Shown here: positions 54,650-63,932 of the stretch, one piece after another
How the letters are laid out: every line of letters begins with the position of its first letter
Numbering within the stretch: the stretch's first letter is position 1
From: CAZPBN01 sp964584935
GTDB lineage: Bacteria; Acidobacteriota; Aminicenantia; Aminicenantales; Aminicenantaceae
Direction: 5' to 3'
NCBI GenBank assembly: GCA_964584935.1
Contig: CAZPBN010000004.1
Location: forward strand, 74,579-138,578
DNA length: 64,000 bases
Position numbers and translations under genes: made by a program
Notes under the pieces: generated by a model
Told to the model about the DNA's origin: nothing
Database searches by the model: none
What the model saw: the letters and a program-made list of their open reading frames with translations, nothing else

Positions 54650-55663
54650 TTATTCAAATACGCCAGCTACTGTATCTCCGCAAAAAGGACAGGAGGAGTC
54701 CTTCAAACGAGAATCAGCAATATAGAATCCTCCTCTTTTAATAATAACCTTTCCACAAGAAGGACAATGAGTATCCTGGGATTCATTCACAACATTACCG
54801 ATATATATATAGTTCAAACCATTTTCTTTACCCAATTCATAGGCTTTTTTCAAAGTGGAAATAGGAGTCGGAGATGTGTTTGTATACTTATAATCCGGAT
54901 GAAAGCGGCTAATATGCCACGGGATATCCACGTCTACCTCTGAAATAAAATTCACTATTCCCTGGAGTTCCTCTTCACTGTCATTTTCTCCTGGAATAAC
55001 AAGGGTAGTAATTTCCACCCAGATTCCCAATTCCTTCATCAAACGAATCGAATCAAGCACCGGCTGAAGACGGGCTTTGCACACTTTTTTATAAAATTCA
55101 TCTCTGAACGATTTGAGGTCAACATTGCATGCGTCCAAATAAGGCTCAATGGTCTTTATAGCCTCAGGAGTCATGTATCCGTTGGTCACAAAATTATTTT
55201 TGATTCCTTCTTTGCTCGCCAGTTTTGCCGTGTCATAAGCCAATTCAAAGAATACGGTTGGCTCAGTATAAGTATAAGAAATACTCCGGCATCCATTTTT
55301 TTTAGCTGAACTGACGATATCTTCGGGAAGAAAAAATTGGCTTGAATTATCCATATAGCCCTTTTTGGTACTTTGGGAAATCTGCCAGTTCTGACAAAAC
55401 GGACAGGAAAAGTTACACCCTGCTGTCGCAATAGAGAAAGAAACCGTACCCGGTAAAAAATGATACAATGGCTTTTTTTCTATGGGATCGACATGGGCTG
55501 CAATGATACGGCCATAACTATTTGAATAGAGTGTCCCTTTCCTGTTTTCTCTCACTCCACATATACCAAATTCTGACTCTTTAATCTGGCACTTATGGTG
55601 GCATAAAAAACAGGAGACTTTCTTATTAGGAAGTTTTTTATATAACATGGCTTCTTTATTCAT
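54650..55663 (-). CDS. amrS: AmmeMemoRadiSam system radical SAM enzyme
   Basis: Radical SAM protein of 337 residues of the pyruvate-formate-lyase-activase-like type. The [4Fe-4S] motif is GCNFSCPFC. An N-terminal four-cysteine section (CFLCHHKC...GICG) and C-terminal zinc-ribbon pairs (CPSCG, CPFCG) flank the core. YTYTEPTVFFEL and ISRFHPDY are family signatures. It is predicted to work with MEMO1 and AMMECR1 proteins, neither of which lies nearby. It overlaps nth by four bases. Confidence 0.88.
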   Translation of the reverse strand: MNKEAMLYKKLPNKKVSCFLCHHKCQIKESEFGICGVRENRKGTLYSNSYGRIIAAHVDPIEKKPLYHFLPGTVSFSIATAGCNFSCPFCQNWQISQSTKKGYMDNSSQFFLPEDIVSSAKKNGCRSISYTYTEPTVFFELAYDTAKLASKEGIKNNFVTNGYMTPEAIKTIEPYLDACNVDLKSFRDEFYKKVCKARLQPVLDSIRLMKELGIWVEITTLVIPGENDSEEELQGIVNFISEVDVDIPWHISRFHPDYKYTNTSPTPISTLKKAYELGKENGLNYIYIGNVVNESQDTHCPSCGKVIIKRGGFYIADSRLKDSSCPFCGDTVAGVFE

Positions 55664-56325
55664 TCATGACCATCCTTTTCTTTACCATTTTCTCCTTTTC
55701 CCGTGGGACAAATATGAAGAAGCATACAGGAAGAACAAGCAGGATTCTTTGATTGACAAATGTTTCTCCCGTGATTCACCAGCAAATAATTAAAATCCAG
55801 CCAATCTTTTTTAGGAACACCATTCATAAGGTCTTTTTCAATTTTATCCGGATTTTTTTCATGACTCAATCCTAATCGATGAGAAAGACGTTTAACATGG
55901 GTATCCACCGCAATTCCTTCCACTTTCTTAAACGCGCTGGATAAAACGATATTGGCTGTTTTCCTGGCAACTCCGGGTAAAGATATCAGTTCATCCATAT
56001 TATCTGGCACTCTACCAGAATAATCCTCAACTATTTTTTGGGTTGCTTTTTTAATGCTTTTTGTTTTGTTTTTATAAAATCCTGTCGGTCTTATTTGCTC
56101 TTCCAATTCCTTCGAATCAGCCGAAGCAAAATCAGCAGCAGTTTTATATTTCTTGAACAGTGCCGGCGTAATCTCATTAACTTTCTTATCCGTACACTGA
56201 GCAGAAAGGATGGTTGCGATTAAAATCTGCAAAGGAGAATTGAACCGGAGTGCTGTACGGCTCTCCGGATAAACCTCCCGCAATATCCGGATAATTTCGT
56301 TGATTCTTCCTTTCACATCTTTCAT
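55660..56325 (-). CDS. nth: Endonuclease III
   Basis: Base-excision repair DNA glycosylase/AP lyase of 221 residues for oxidised pyrimidines. LISLPGVARKTANIVL is the helix-hairpin-helix with catalytic Lys, and AVDTHVKRLSHRLGL carries the catalytic Asp. The [4Fe-4S] cysteines have the exact C-x6-C-x2-C-x5-C spacing near the C-terminus (CQSKNPACSSCMLLHIC). Confidence 0.94.
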   Translation of the reverse strand: MKDVKGRINEIIRILREVYPESRTALRFNSPLQILIATILSAQCTDKKVNEITPALFKKYKTAADFASADSKELEEQIRPTGFYKNKTKSIKKATQKIVEDYSGRVPDNMDELISLPGVARKTANIVLSSAFKKVEGIAVDTHVKRLSHRLGLSHEKNPDKIEKDLMNGVPKKDWLDFNYLLVNHGRNICQSKNPACSSCMLLHICPTGKGENGKEKDGHE

Positions 56326-56383
56326 TTTTTATCCGAAATTTTAAATAAACCTAGTGTTTATCAATCCATCTGTCTTGTCAAAT

Positions 56384-57499
56384 TTAAACTTTAAGGTCTG
56401 AACGCATTTTAACATATTTAAGAATATCACTTCGACAAACAATCCCTTTTATTTCCCCATCTTTGACCACAGGAATTTGATTAAGTCCTTTGGAGGTAAG
56501 AACGGTGAGGACTTTATTTCCATCTGTCTCCGGAGAAACTGAGTATAAATCTTTTTTAGATGTCATAATATCAACAACTCGAGCTCCGGCCCATTTCTTT
56601 TTAGGAAAAGATTTTATATCATCAAAACAGACAATTCCTTTAAGAATACCGTCATCGGAAACCACAAAAACTTTTTCCTTTTTCTTAAGAATATAATCAT
56701 TGATCAAACGACCAACTTCAAGATTGCTGGGTACTTCTCCATAATCCTCTGTCATGAGATCTTTTGCCCGAACTCCCTGGAGCATAGTGGACATATTCAC
56801 CTGATTATATCCTCTAACCGCTGCGCTATAAAGAAACCATCCGATAAAAATGAGCCAGAGTCCTGATAGGTTTCCCCAAAAAATCTGAAGGATTCCAATA
56901 AAAATAAACAAAAACGAAAATCCCTGCCCTGATAAAGAGGCAACTCGAGTGGCTTTTCTCAAATCCCCGGTGATCTTCCATACAATAGACCTCAAAACTC
57001 TCCCCCCATCCATGGGAAAACCGGGGAGAAGATTAAAAACGGCAAGAACAATATTGATAATTCCAAGGTAAAATGCAGAAGCCCCAAAAGGCTCACTGAT
57101 ATCGCTGATAAACAGAGATGAAACCAGAAGAACAAGCCCCAGGGAAAAACTAACCAGCGGTCCAATCAAAGCCATGGTAAATTCAGAAAGAGGCTGCTTT
57201 GGTTCCTGGGTCATTTTAGCAACTCCCCCTAATATAAACAGAGTAATGCTCCGCACTGTTTCTCCCTGTTTTATGGCGACAAGGGAATGAGCTAATTCAT
57301 GAACCAGTACGGATACAAACACACAAAGACTTGTTACAATTCCTATAACCCAGTATAGAATTTTTGGCCAATCAGGATATTGGGGAGGAAAATAATTGAC
57401 AGCCAACATCCAGGTAAACAACACGAATATGAAAAACCAGCTAAAGTCAATGAATAAATCTATCCCGAATATTTTTCCAATGTGCAATGAATTTTTCAT
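56384..57499 (-). CDS. Site-2 protease (M50) with CBS domains
   Basis: Intramembrane zinc metalloprotease of 371 residues. The HELAH motif lies in a membrane helix (about 66-70), and LLPGFPMDGGRVL gives the second metal-binding Asp. Five or six hydrophobic segments occupy about residues 10-230. Two CBS domains fill the C-terminus (about 245-371) and may sense a nucleotide. It belongs to the SpoIVFB-like group; the substrate is unknown. It sits between nadA and nth. Confidence 0.88.
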   Translation of the reverse strand: MKNSLHIGKIFGIDLFIDFSWFFIFVLFTWMLAVNYFPPQYPDWPKILYWVIGIVTSLCVFVSVLVHELAHSLVAIKQGETVRSITLFILGGVAKMTQEPKQPLSEFTMALIGPLVSFSLGLVLLVSSLFISDISEPFGASAFYLGIINIVLAVFNLLPGFPMDGGRVLRSIVWKITGDLRKATRVASLSGQGFSFLFIFIGILQIFWGNLSGLWLIFIGWFLYSAAVRGYNQVNMSTMLQGVRAKDLMTEDYGEVPSNLEVGRLINDYILKKKEKVFVVSDDGILKGIVCFDDIKSFPKKKWAGARVVDIMTSKKDLYSVSPETDGNKVLTVLTSKGLNQIPVVKDGEIKGIVCRSDILKYVKMRSDLKV

Positions 57500-57540
57500 T
57501 TCTCTTCATAATTATACATGACGGTTAAAACAGGCGCTAT

Positions 57541-58452
57541 TCATACAGCTAACATTCGTTCAATAGAAACTCTTGCCCTTTTTGCAATGTCGTCAGGAAC
57601 GGTTACTTTAAAGGTCATATTCTCGAGAGAGTGAAGAACCTTTACTAAATTTATTTTTTTCATATTTGAACATATTGCCGAAGACTTCACAGCATAAAAA
57701 TTTTTATCCGGGTTTTCTTTTTTTAACCGGTAAATAATTCCTTCCTCTGTCCCGATGATTATATTTTTCTTATCCGTATTTCCTGCTTCTCTAACCATAT
57801 GCCCTGTGGAAAACACTTTATCAGCTAATTCAATGACTTCAGGGCGGCATTCAGGATGAACCCAGACTTCAGCATCAGGATGCAATTTCATTTGTTTTTT
57901 GACATCTTTAGCCAACATATTATTATGGACATAACAATAACCATCCCATGGAATGATCTTCTTTTCAGTATTTTTGGATACCCAGGAAGCTAAATTTTTA
58001 TCAGGAGCAAAAAGAACCTCATTGTCTTCCAAAGAATTGACTATCTTGACTGCATTGGAAGATGTGCAGCATATATCGCATTCTGCCTTAACATCTGCTG
58101 TTGTATTGACATAACAAACAACTTTCTTTCCTGGATAATTCTGTTTCCACTCTCTAATTTCGGAAGCCGATAACATAGAAGCCATAGGACATCCTGCCCC
58201 TTTGTCTGGAATAAGGACTGTTTTATCCGGGGAGAGAATCGCAGCTGTCTCAGCCATAAACCGGACTCCGCAAAAAAGGATAATTTTCTCTTTCACCTTG
58301 GATGCTTCTATACTCAGTCCAAGCGAATCCCCCAAAAAGTCGGCACTATCCTGCACTTCCCCAATTTGGTAATTGTGAGCCAGTATAATCACATCTTTTT
58401 CTTTTTTTAATTTTTTTATCTTTTTTGCAATTTCCGTCTTATCCAATTTCAT
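57541..58452 (-). CDS. nadA: Quinolinate synthase
   Basis: NadA (303 residues) makes quinolinate from iminoaspartate and DHAP, using a [4Fe-4S] cluster. AHNYQIGEVQDSADFLGDSL near the N-terminus, GVRFMAETAAILSPDKTVL, and the ligand cysteines in GCPMAS, the HPECRPEV region and a late SSAICSNM fit the family. It overlaps the iscU-like gene by four bases, pairing cluster assembly with a cluster enzyme. No nadB or nadC is in the window. Confidence 0.94.
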   Translation of the reverse strand: MKLDKTEIAKKIKKLKKEKDVIILAHNYQIGEVQDSADFLGDSLGLSIEASKVKEKIILFCGVRFMAETAAILSPDKTVLIPDKGAGCPMASMLSASEIREWKQNYPGKKVVCYVNTTADVKAECDICCTSSNAVKIVNSLEDNEVLFAPDKNLASWVSKNTEKKIIPWDGYCYVHNNMLAKDVKKQMKLHPDAEVWVHPECRPEVIELADKVFSTGHMVREAGNTDKKNIIIGTEEGIIYRLKKENPDKNFYAVKSSAICSNMKKINLVKVLHSLENMTFKVTVPDDIAKRARVSIERMLAV

Positions 58453-58835
58453 TTCCTGTTTTTTTTACTAGTTTTCCTTTTATAATCTTTGATAGCCTCA
58501 TGAAGGGCTTCGGCACCCAAATTGGAACAATGAAGCTTTTTCTCAGGTAACCCCCCCAGCTCTTCAGCCACATCCATATTGGTGATATTTAAAACGTCAT
58601 CAAGGGGCTTTCCTTTTGCCATTTCACTGATCATACTGGAAACAGCAATGGCTGCCCCACATCCGAGAGTTCTGAACTTAACATTTTCAATCCGGTTATC
58701 TTTCACTTTTATATAAAATTCTAGAACATCTCCACAAACCGGACTGCCTATTTTACCTATACCATCGGCATCTTCGATAACACCAACATTCCTTGGATTC
58801 TGAAAATGATCCATGACTTTGTCACTGTATTCCAA
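58449..58835 (-). CDS. IscU/NifU-type Fe-S scaffold protein
   Basis: Scaffold protein of 128 residues for Fe-S cluster assembly. MEYSDKVMDHFQNPRNVG opens the protein. The three cluster cysteines lie in IGSPVCGD, TLGCGAAIAVSSM and LHCSNLGAEAL, with the conserved Asp next to the first. A basic tail follows. No cysteine desulfurase is adjacent, so IscS must be elsewhere. It overlaps nadA by four bases. Confidence 0.9.
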   Translation of the reverse strand: MEYSDKVMDHFQNPRNVGVIEDADGIGKIGSPVCGDVLEFYIKVKDNRIENVKFRTLGCGAAIAVSSMISEMAKGKPLDDVLNITNMDVAEELGGLPEKKLHCSNLGAEALHEAIKDYKRKTSKKNRK

Positions 58836-58891
58836 ACCTTAACTCCTCTATTTATCCCCAAAAAAATGACCAGACTTTATTGATTATCCTC

Positions 58892-59110
58892 TCATACAGA
58901 AACGACTTCTTTAACTTCCGGTATCTCTTTTTTGAGTATTCTTTCAATTCCCATTTTTAATGTCATCTGAGACATGGGACATCCTTCACAAGCTCCCTTA
59001 AGCTTCACCTTCACCACTCCATCCTCCACATCGACCAATTCCACATTTCCTCCGTCTGCCATCAAATTGGGACGAACCTTATCCAGAACTTTTTCCACTT
59101 TTTCTTTCAT
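58892..59110 (-). CDS. NifU C-terminal-like (Nfu) Fe-S carrier
   Basis: Small Nfu-type protein of 72 residues. VRPNLMADGGNVELVDVEDGVVKVKL leads to the cluster motif GACEGCPMSQMTL (CxxC). It transfers [4Fe-4S] clusters to target enzymes such as the downstream NadA. It is the first gene of the minus-strand run ending with amrS. Confidence 0.9.
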   Translation of the reverse strand: MKEKVEKVLDKVRPNLMADGGNVELVDVEDGVVKVKLKGACEGCPMSQMTLKMGIERILKKEIPEVKEVVSV

Positions 59111-59262
59111 TTGAATATCTCTCCTTTGTTAAAAATCAGCAATTCTTTGGACTGTTTTCAACCTTTGTTTAATTATAAATTCATACTATTATTATAGGAA
59201 ATATTTTAAATAAATAAAACACTTTTTTTTCCTGGATAAAATAAATTCATGGCATCCCCCGC

Positions 59263-59455
59263 AGGAGTTCCCCCAAAAATTGCCCTAGGATCTGTATAAA
59301 TTATTATAAATAAATAAGTTAATTAAATTTTAAAGTGGAAAACCAATTTTTGGGGGCACCTTTTCAAGCCCCCTTCCCCCCAAATGAAGCTTCCCCCATT
59401 AACCTGATCCATTTCATTATTATTATCCTATAAAGAAAAAATTGGGGGAACTTCA
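59263..59455. repeat. MITE-like element with TTCCCCCAA ends
   Basis: The left end GGAGTTCCCCCAAAAATT (59263-59280) and right end AATTGGGGGAACTTC (59440-59454) are inverted. A third copy, CAATTTTTGGGGG, lies at 59344-59356. The right third (59395-59454) is the strong match to 9070-9127. No coding potential is seen. Confidence 0.6.
59395..59454 (-). repeat. Dispersed 60-bp intergenic repeat, copy 2
   Basis: The reverse complement begins GAAGTTCCCCCAA and ends ATCAGGTTAATGGG, matching 9070-9127 with differences only in the T-rich stretch. It lies within the larger 59263-59455 arrangement. Confidence 0.85.
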
Positions 59456-59518
59456 CCATCCCTCTATCTTGAAATTCTAGCATCCGTATGATATAGCTTA
59501 TTCGAAGGAGAGAAATCA

Positions 59519-60265
59519 ATGACCACTAAGGAAGAAGAAAAAGAAGAATATGCGTTGAAACTAGAACAAACAAAAAAGGAACTTGATTCCACAAAAAAAG
59601 AGCTAAAAACCTTTGCCTACATCATTTCTCATGACTTGAAAGCTCCTCTTCGCGCCATATCCCAGTTATCCGACTGGATTTACAAAGATTATGCTGATAC
59701 ATTTGATAAAAATGGGAAAGAAATGATGGAGCTTCTCAACAACAGAGTTAAAAGAATGGAAGGTCTTATAGACGGTGTCTTACAGTATTCAAGAGCAGGA
59801 CGCACCTTTGATAAGATAGAAAAAGTCAATCTGGATTCTGTCGTCAGAGAAGTGGTCCAAAATCTTTCTCCTCCGGAGAATATAAAAGTAACAATCAAAG
59901 GTTCATTTCCCACAGTCAACGCCGAATCGAATAAAATAAAACAACTGTTTGAAAATCTAATCAGCAATTCAATCAATTTCATGGACAAAGAAAAAGGCGA
60001 AATTAAAGTCGAATGCGATGAAGAAGAACTTCACTGGAAATTCAGCGTTTCAGACAACGGCCCGGGAATCGATCCCAAATTTCATGAAAAAGTATTTAAA
60101 GTTTTTCAAACGCTCCAATCAAAGGACGTGGTAGAAACCATAGGAATTGGCTTACCCGTTGCTAAAAAAATTGTTGAACACATGGGAGGTCAAATAGGGA
60201 TCAATTCTTCGGCTGGAAAAGGATGCACTGTTTATTTCACCATTCCCAAAAAAGACAAAATTTAA
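59519..60265 (+). CDS. Sensor-less histidine kinase
   Basis: Histidine kinase of 248 residues. A coiled N-terminus (1-30, Lys/Glu rich) leads directly to the H-box FAYIISHDLKAPLRAI (H38). The ATPase domain has the N-box FENLISNSINFM, the DNGPGIDP G1 box, FKVFQTLQ, and GIGLPVAKKIVE. No sensor domain or membrane segment is present, so it is a soluble kinase core like the C-terminal part of phytochrome-type kinases. GAAGGAGAG precedes ATG 59519. No response regulator gene is adjacent. Confidence 0.85.
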   Translation: MTTKEEEKEEYALKLEQTKKELDSTKKELKTFAYIISHDLKAPLRAISQLSDWIYKDYADTFDKNGKEMMELLNNRVKRMEGLIDGVLQYSRAGRTFDKIEKVNLDSVVREVVQNLSPPENIKVTIKGSFPTVNAESNKIKQLFENLISNSINFMDKEKGEIKVECDEEELHWKFSVSDNGPGIDPKFHEKVFKVFQTLQSKDVVETIGIGLPVAKKIVEHMGGQIGINSSAGKGCTVYFTIPKKDKI

Positions 60266-60345
60266 GCTTATCCGAACTTTTCCGAGAATATAAGACTCTC
60301 AGAAAATAAGTCTCAAGTAATATATTCAGTTGAGATTCTTTGAAA

Positions 60346-60872
60346 CTATTCTGAGATTTTCTTTATCTGCTTCATAAGTGGTTGTTTGGCTTCACTAAAC
60401 ATAAATACCTGGATTTTATTGAAACAGTCGGTTCTATGGGGACCAGTGATCGAGTAATAGCCTGTTAACTCTTGAGCTTCACTTTTGTGCACTTGATAGG
60501 AATAAACTCCCACTTCATAAGTCAAATAATTATACCCTTTCTTTTCATTATGCTGCCTTCCAGGACTGACGCAACCCCCAGCTCCTGACCAATTGTTTTG
60601 ATATCCTTAGCTGTTTCTTTATAAAGCATCACGGAATGTTTGGAAATAATTTTTAACTCAGGACACACTCGGGAAAGAATGGAAATGATCGTTTCTGTCA
60701 TTCCTTCACAATAATAATCCAAGTCTTTTTTTTGGCTGATATCTTTAAAAGGAAGAACAGCTATCGAATTTGTCCATATATTCTTTTGTATGGGCTTTTG
60801 TATGTCTGCCCTTCCAGATAGCTCCTTCTGAGGAGCTTTTTTAAATATCAAGTATCCGCAGAAAAAAAACAC
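60346..60872 (-). pseudogene. Decayed TolB/FlgO-like signalling protein with downstream fragment
   Basis: Codons from GTG 60872 to TGA 60522 encode a membrane stretch (FFFCGYLIF) followed by the module SIAVLPFKDISQ...YYCEGMTETIISILS...VLEGSIMK. This module is found in larger wHTH-TM-FlgO/TPR regulators. The expected C-terminal part is missing. In another frame 60346-60537 stays open for 63 codons (VGVYSYQVHKSEAQELTGYY), apparently a fragment of a different gene without a start codon. A T8 run at the N-terminal end marks another likely frameshift. The whole region looks like remnants. Confidence 0.5.
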
Positions 60873-61144
60873 TGATCAATAAAAAAGAATACCCAGGCAA
60901 GATTCATTTAATAACATCAAACAATAATTAACTTTTTATTTCCATGATAAAATTTCAATCATGTCTATATTATTAGCCTCGTGATTTTTATGCTTATTTA
61001 ATCCCTGAGTTTCTTTTTATTGAAAATATTACAGCACACGAATCACAATCCGTCAGTCACTAAATGCTGAATGGACGATTGAAATTATTATGGAAATTAT
61101 ATATATTAAGCTAAGCCATATGTTTTTTATACGGAGGGAAAATT
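60873..61144 (+). other. Intergenic region before the S9 peptidase
   Basis: AT-rich, with no gene or clear dyad. A GGAGGG-like ribosome-binding site lies directly before ATG 61145. Upstream decayed frames of the minus-strand remnant reach in by about 30 bases. Confidence 0.3.
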
Positions 61145-63547
61145 ATGAAAAAGAGAATTTGTGTCTTATTATTATCATTTGTCTTCATTTCAGGAGTTGA
61201 GCTCCTTCCCCAGGAACCTTATAAACTCCCACCAAAAGAAGTTGTGAAGATGGTTAAAGCCACTCCTCCCCCCACGGCAAATCTGAGTCCGAAAAAAGAC
61301 TTAATGCTTCTTGTCCAGTACGAAACCATGCCCTCAATTGCCTATATGTCCCAACCTCTTCTGAGATTGGCAGGAACAAGAATCACTCCTTTGAACAATG
61401 CCCGCCAACGCACTTATTTTTATACAAGCCTTACCATCAAATCCATGAAAGACGGAAAAACAATAGATATTGAGCTTCCAGAAAAAGCAAAATTCAGCTG
61501 GCCAAACTGGTCTTTTAATGGTAAATGGATTGCCTTGACCCGATATTTAGAAAACGGAGTCGAATTATGGGTGATTGATGCCCAAACGGGAAAAGCAAAA
61601 CCGCTCACAAAACCAGTCATCAATGCCGTATTGAGCAGCGGATTCACCTGGCTGCCGGACAACCAGCACATCATCGCCCATATCATTCCCAAAGACCGAG
61701 GCAATCCTCCGGAAAAGCCTAAAGTTCCCGTAGGCCCTCATATTCAAGAATCCTATGAAAAGTTCGCTAAAGTCTGGACCTACCAGGATCTACTCGAAAC
61801 TCCTTTTGATAAAAACCTTTTTGAATATTATGCCACCTCCCAGCTTGTCAAAATAGATATTGAAACCGGAAAAATAACAAAATTAAACTCGCCAGCTCTA
61901 TTCCGCTATGAAAATCCTGCGCCTGACGGAAAACATCTTCTTGTCCACAAAATTAAAAAACCGTTCTCCTACAGTGTCCCCTATTATTACTTCACGCACA
62001 CACTGGAAATTTGGGATATGGAGGGAAATCTTCTTCATTTGCTGGCAGATGTCCCATTGGCTGATGATGTTCCCATGCGGGGAGTCCCGGAAGGCATCAG
62101 AAACCCAGAATGGCTGCCGTTGAAACCAGCCACTTTGGTTTGGACAGAGGCATTGGATGAGGGAAATCCGGATAAAGAAGTCCCTCACCGGGATAAAATT
62201 ATGACCTTGTCTGCTCCGTTCAAAAAGGAGCCTTCTGAAGTGATTCGGATAAAAAACCGCTATGCAGGCATTTCCTGGCTTCAGAATGCAGAAAAAGCAT
62301 TCATCACAGAGTATGACTGGAAGAAACGGTGGAGAACGACTTATCTCATTGACATCGATCATAAGGACAAATCCCCCAAAAAAATATTTGACCTCAGCAT
62401 TCACGACCGCTACAACGATCCGGGCAGACCGATCAACATTCAAACTCCTTCCGGGAAATCCGTGATTCTTCAAGAAGAGAACTGGATCTATCTCTCAGGG
62501 AGAGGCGCCAATCCCCAGGGTGAACAACCATTTTTAGATAAATTCAACTTCACGACCATGGAAAAAAAGCATCTGTTTCAGTCTGAGGAGGATTCCTATG
62601 AAACCTTCATCGATTTCGCAGGCGAACCAAAGAACAAAATCCTCACTCGTTATCAGTCCAAAACAGAACCTCCCAATTATTTTCTTGTTAACCTTGAAAA
62701 TAAGAATAGAAAAGCCCTCACTCATTATAAAGATCCGGCTCCTCAGATGACCGGTATGAAAAAACAGCTTATTAAGTACAAAAGAGAAGATGGAGTTGAT
62801 CTGTCTGGAACTCTCTATCTTCCTCCGGATTACAAGGAAGGAGAAAGACTTCCTCTTGTCATATGGGCATACCCTCTGGAATACAGTGATCCGACTGTGG
62901 CTGGTCAGGTGAGAAGTTCTCCCAACAGATTTACCTTCTTCAGAGGAACCTCTCATCTCTTCTTTGTGACCCAGGGATATGCTGTTCTCAGCGGAGCTCA
63001 AATGCCTGTTGTTGGAGATCCCGAAACCATGAACAATACATTCATTGAACAGATTGTCTCAAGCGCTAAAGCTGCCATAAACAAATTGGATGGAATGGGG
63101 ATCATCGACCCGGAACAAGTCGGGGTCGGCGGACATAGCTACGGTGCCTTCATGACGGGCAACCTGCTGGCTCATTGCGACCTGTTTGATGCTGGAATCG
63201 CCCGAAGCGGTGCGTACAACAGGACTCTGACTCCTTTTGGATTTCAAAGTGAACGGCGCACTCTCTGGGAAGCTCCGGAAATCTATTTTAAAATATCTCC
63301 GTTCATGCATGCCGATAAAATCAATGAACCCATTCTTCTGATCCACGGGGAAGCCGATAACAATTCTGGAACATTTCCTATCCAATCACGGAGACTTTTT
63401 CATGCCCTGAAAGGTCACGGAGCCACCGTGCGGCTGGTCATGCTTCCCAATGAAAGCCACGGCTACCGTGCCCGGGAATCCGTTCTTCACGTTCTGGCTG
63501 AGATGTTCGAATGGTTTGATAAATATGTGAAAAAACAGAACAACTAA
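61145..63547 (+). CDS. S9 family prolyl oligopeptidase-like peptidase
   Basis: Secreted serine peptidase of 800 residues with a signal peptide (about 1-22). An N-terminal beta-propeller region (about 80-540) with the TolB-like pattern precedes the alpha/beta-hydrolase domain. The triad is visible: S665 in GGHSYGAFM, D738 in HGEADNN and H772 in NESHGY. It resembles acylaminoacyl/glutamyl-type S9 peptidases rather than DPP4 (no double-Glu motif recognised). It probably removes peptides outside the cytoplasm. Confidence 0.88.
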   Translation: MKKRICVLLLSFVFISGVELLPQEPYKLPPKEVVKMVKATPPPTANLSPKKDLMLLVQYETMPSIAYMSQPLLRLAGTRITPLNNARQRTYFYTSLTIKSMKDGKTIDIELPEKAKFSWPNWSFNGKWIALTRYLENGVELWVIDAQTGKAKPLTKPVINAVLSSGFTWLPDNQHIIAHIIPKDRGNPPEKPKVPVGPHIQESYEKFAKVWTYQDLLETPFDKNLFEYYATSQLVKIDIETGKITKLNSPALFRYENPAPDGKHLLVHKIKKPFSYSVPYYYFTHTLEIWDMEGNLLHLLADVPLADDVPMRGVPEGIRNPEWLPLKPATLVWTEALDEGNPDKEVPHRDKIMTLSAPFKKEPSEVIRIKNRYAGISWLQNAEKAFITEYDWKKRWRTTYLIDIDHKDKSPKKIFDLSIHDRYNDPGRPINIQTPSGKSVILQEENWIYLSGRGANPQGEQPFLDKFNFTTMEKKHLFQSEEDSYETFIDFAGEPKNKILTRYQSKTEPPNYFLVNLENKNRKALTHYKDPAPQMTGMKKQLIKYKREDGVDLSGTLYLPPDYKEGERLPLVIWAYPLEYSDPTVAGQVRSSPNRFTFFRGTSHLFFVTQGYAVLSGAQMPVVGDPETMNNTFIEQIVSSAKAAINKLDGMGIIDPEQVGVGGHSYGAFMTGNLLAHCDLFDAGIARSGAYNRTLTPFGFQSERRTLWEAPEIYFKISPFMHADKINEPILLIHGEADNNSGTFPIQSRRLFHALKGHGATVRLVMLPNESHGYRARESVLHVLAEMFEWFDKYVKKQNN

Positions 63548-63566
63548 GCTAAGAATTTACAACTAA

Positions 63567-63932
63567 AAAGAAGCTTTAAAAGACATCCCTAATGCCATAT
63601 TGTATTATCAAAAATCAGTCGAACAGGAACGGCCGGGCTCCTTTATTGGTTATTATCAGGGCCTTTCTTACTTGAAAGTGGGTATGGAACAGGACGCTCA
63701 GAGGATGTTTGACAGCCTCAAAAAACAAGCCGGGAAAATTCTTCATGCCTCCAAAGAGGTCGAGTTCTTTGTGAAATTCGGAAAAAAACAGTCAGCCTCC
63801 AGAAAAAGAGCCCAGGCTCATTACCTTCTTGCTTTAGCCTACCTGGGAGAAGGGAAAACTGAGAACGCTGCAGCTGAACTGCAGCAAACACTGGAACTCG
63901 ACATCAGCCACACCTGGGCCAAAGTCACTTAA
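63567..63932 (+). pseudogene. TPR-protein C-terminal fragment lacking a start
   Basis: Open frame of about 122 codons from just after an in-frame TAA (63564-63566) to TAA 63932, reading KEALKDIPNAILYYQKSVEQ and so on. It has two TPR-like units (FIGYYQGLSYLKVGMEQDAQRMF and HYLLALAYLGEGKTENAAAEL) but no ATG; a TTG at 63600 lies inside the conserved part. It looks like the 3' end of a larger TPR protein left after rearrangement. The FlgO-like remnant across the S9 gene belongs to the same kind of modular protein. Confidence 0.5.

Larger units (their letters stand above)
59111..59518. other. Repeat-rich intergenic region
   Basis: A 408-bp gap with no gene. It holds a MITE-like arrangement (59263-59455) built from three copies of an AATTGGGGGAAC-like motif in two orientations, and it includes the inverted partner (59395-59454) of the 9.1-kb repeat. 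Confidence 0.65.

Noticed and set aside
61898..62473. 191-codon minus-strand ORF inside the S9 peptidase
   Set aside because: The plus-strand peptidase is full length with an intact triad; the antisense frame has no recognisable domain.
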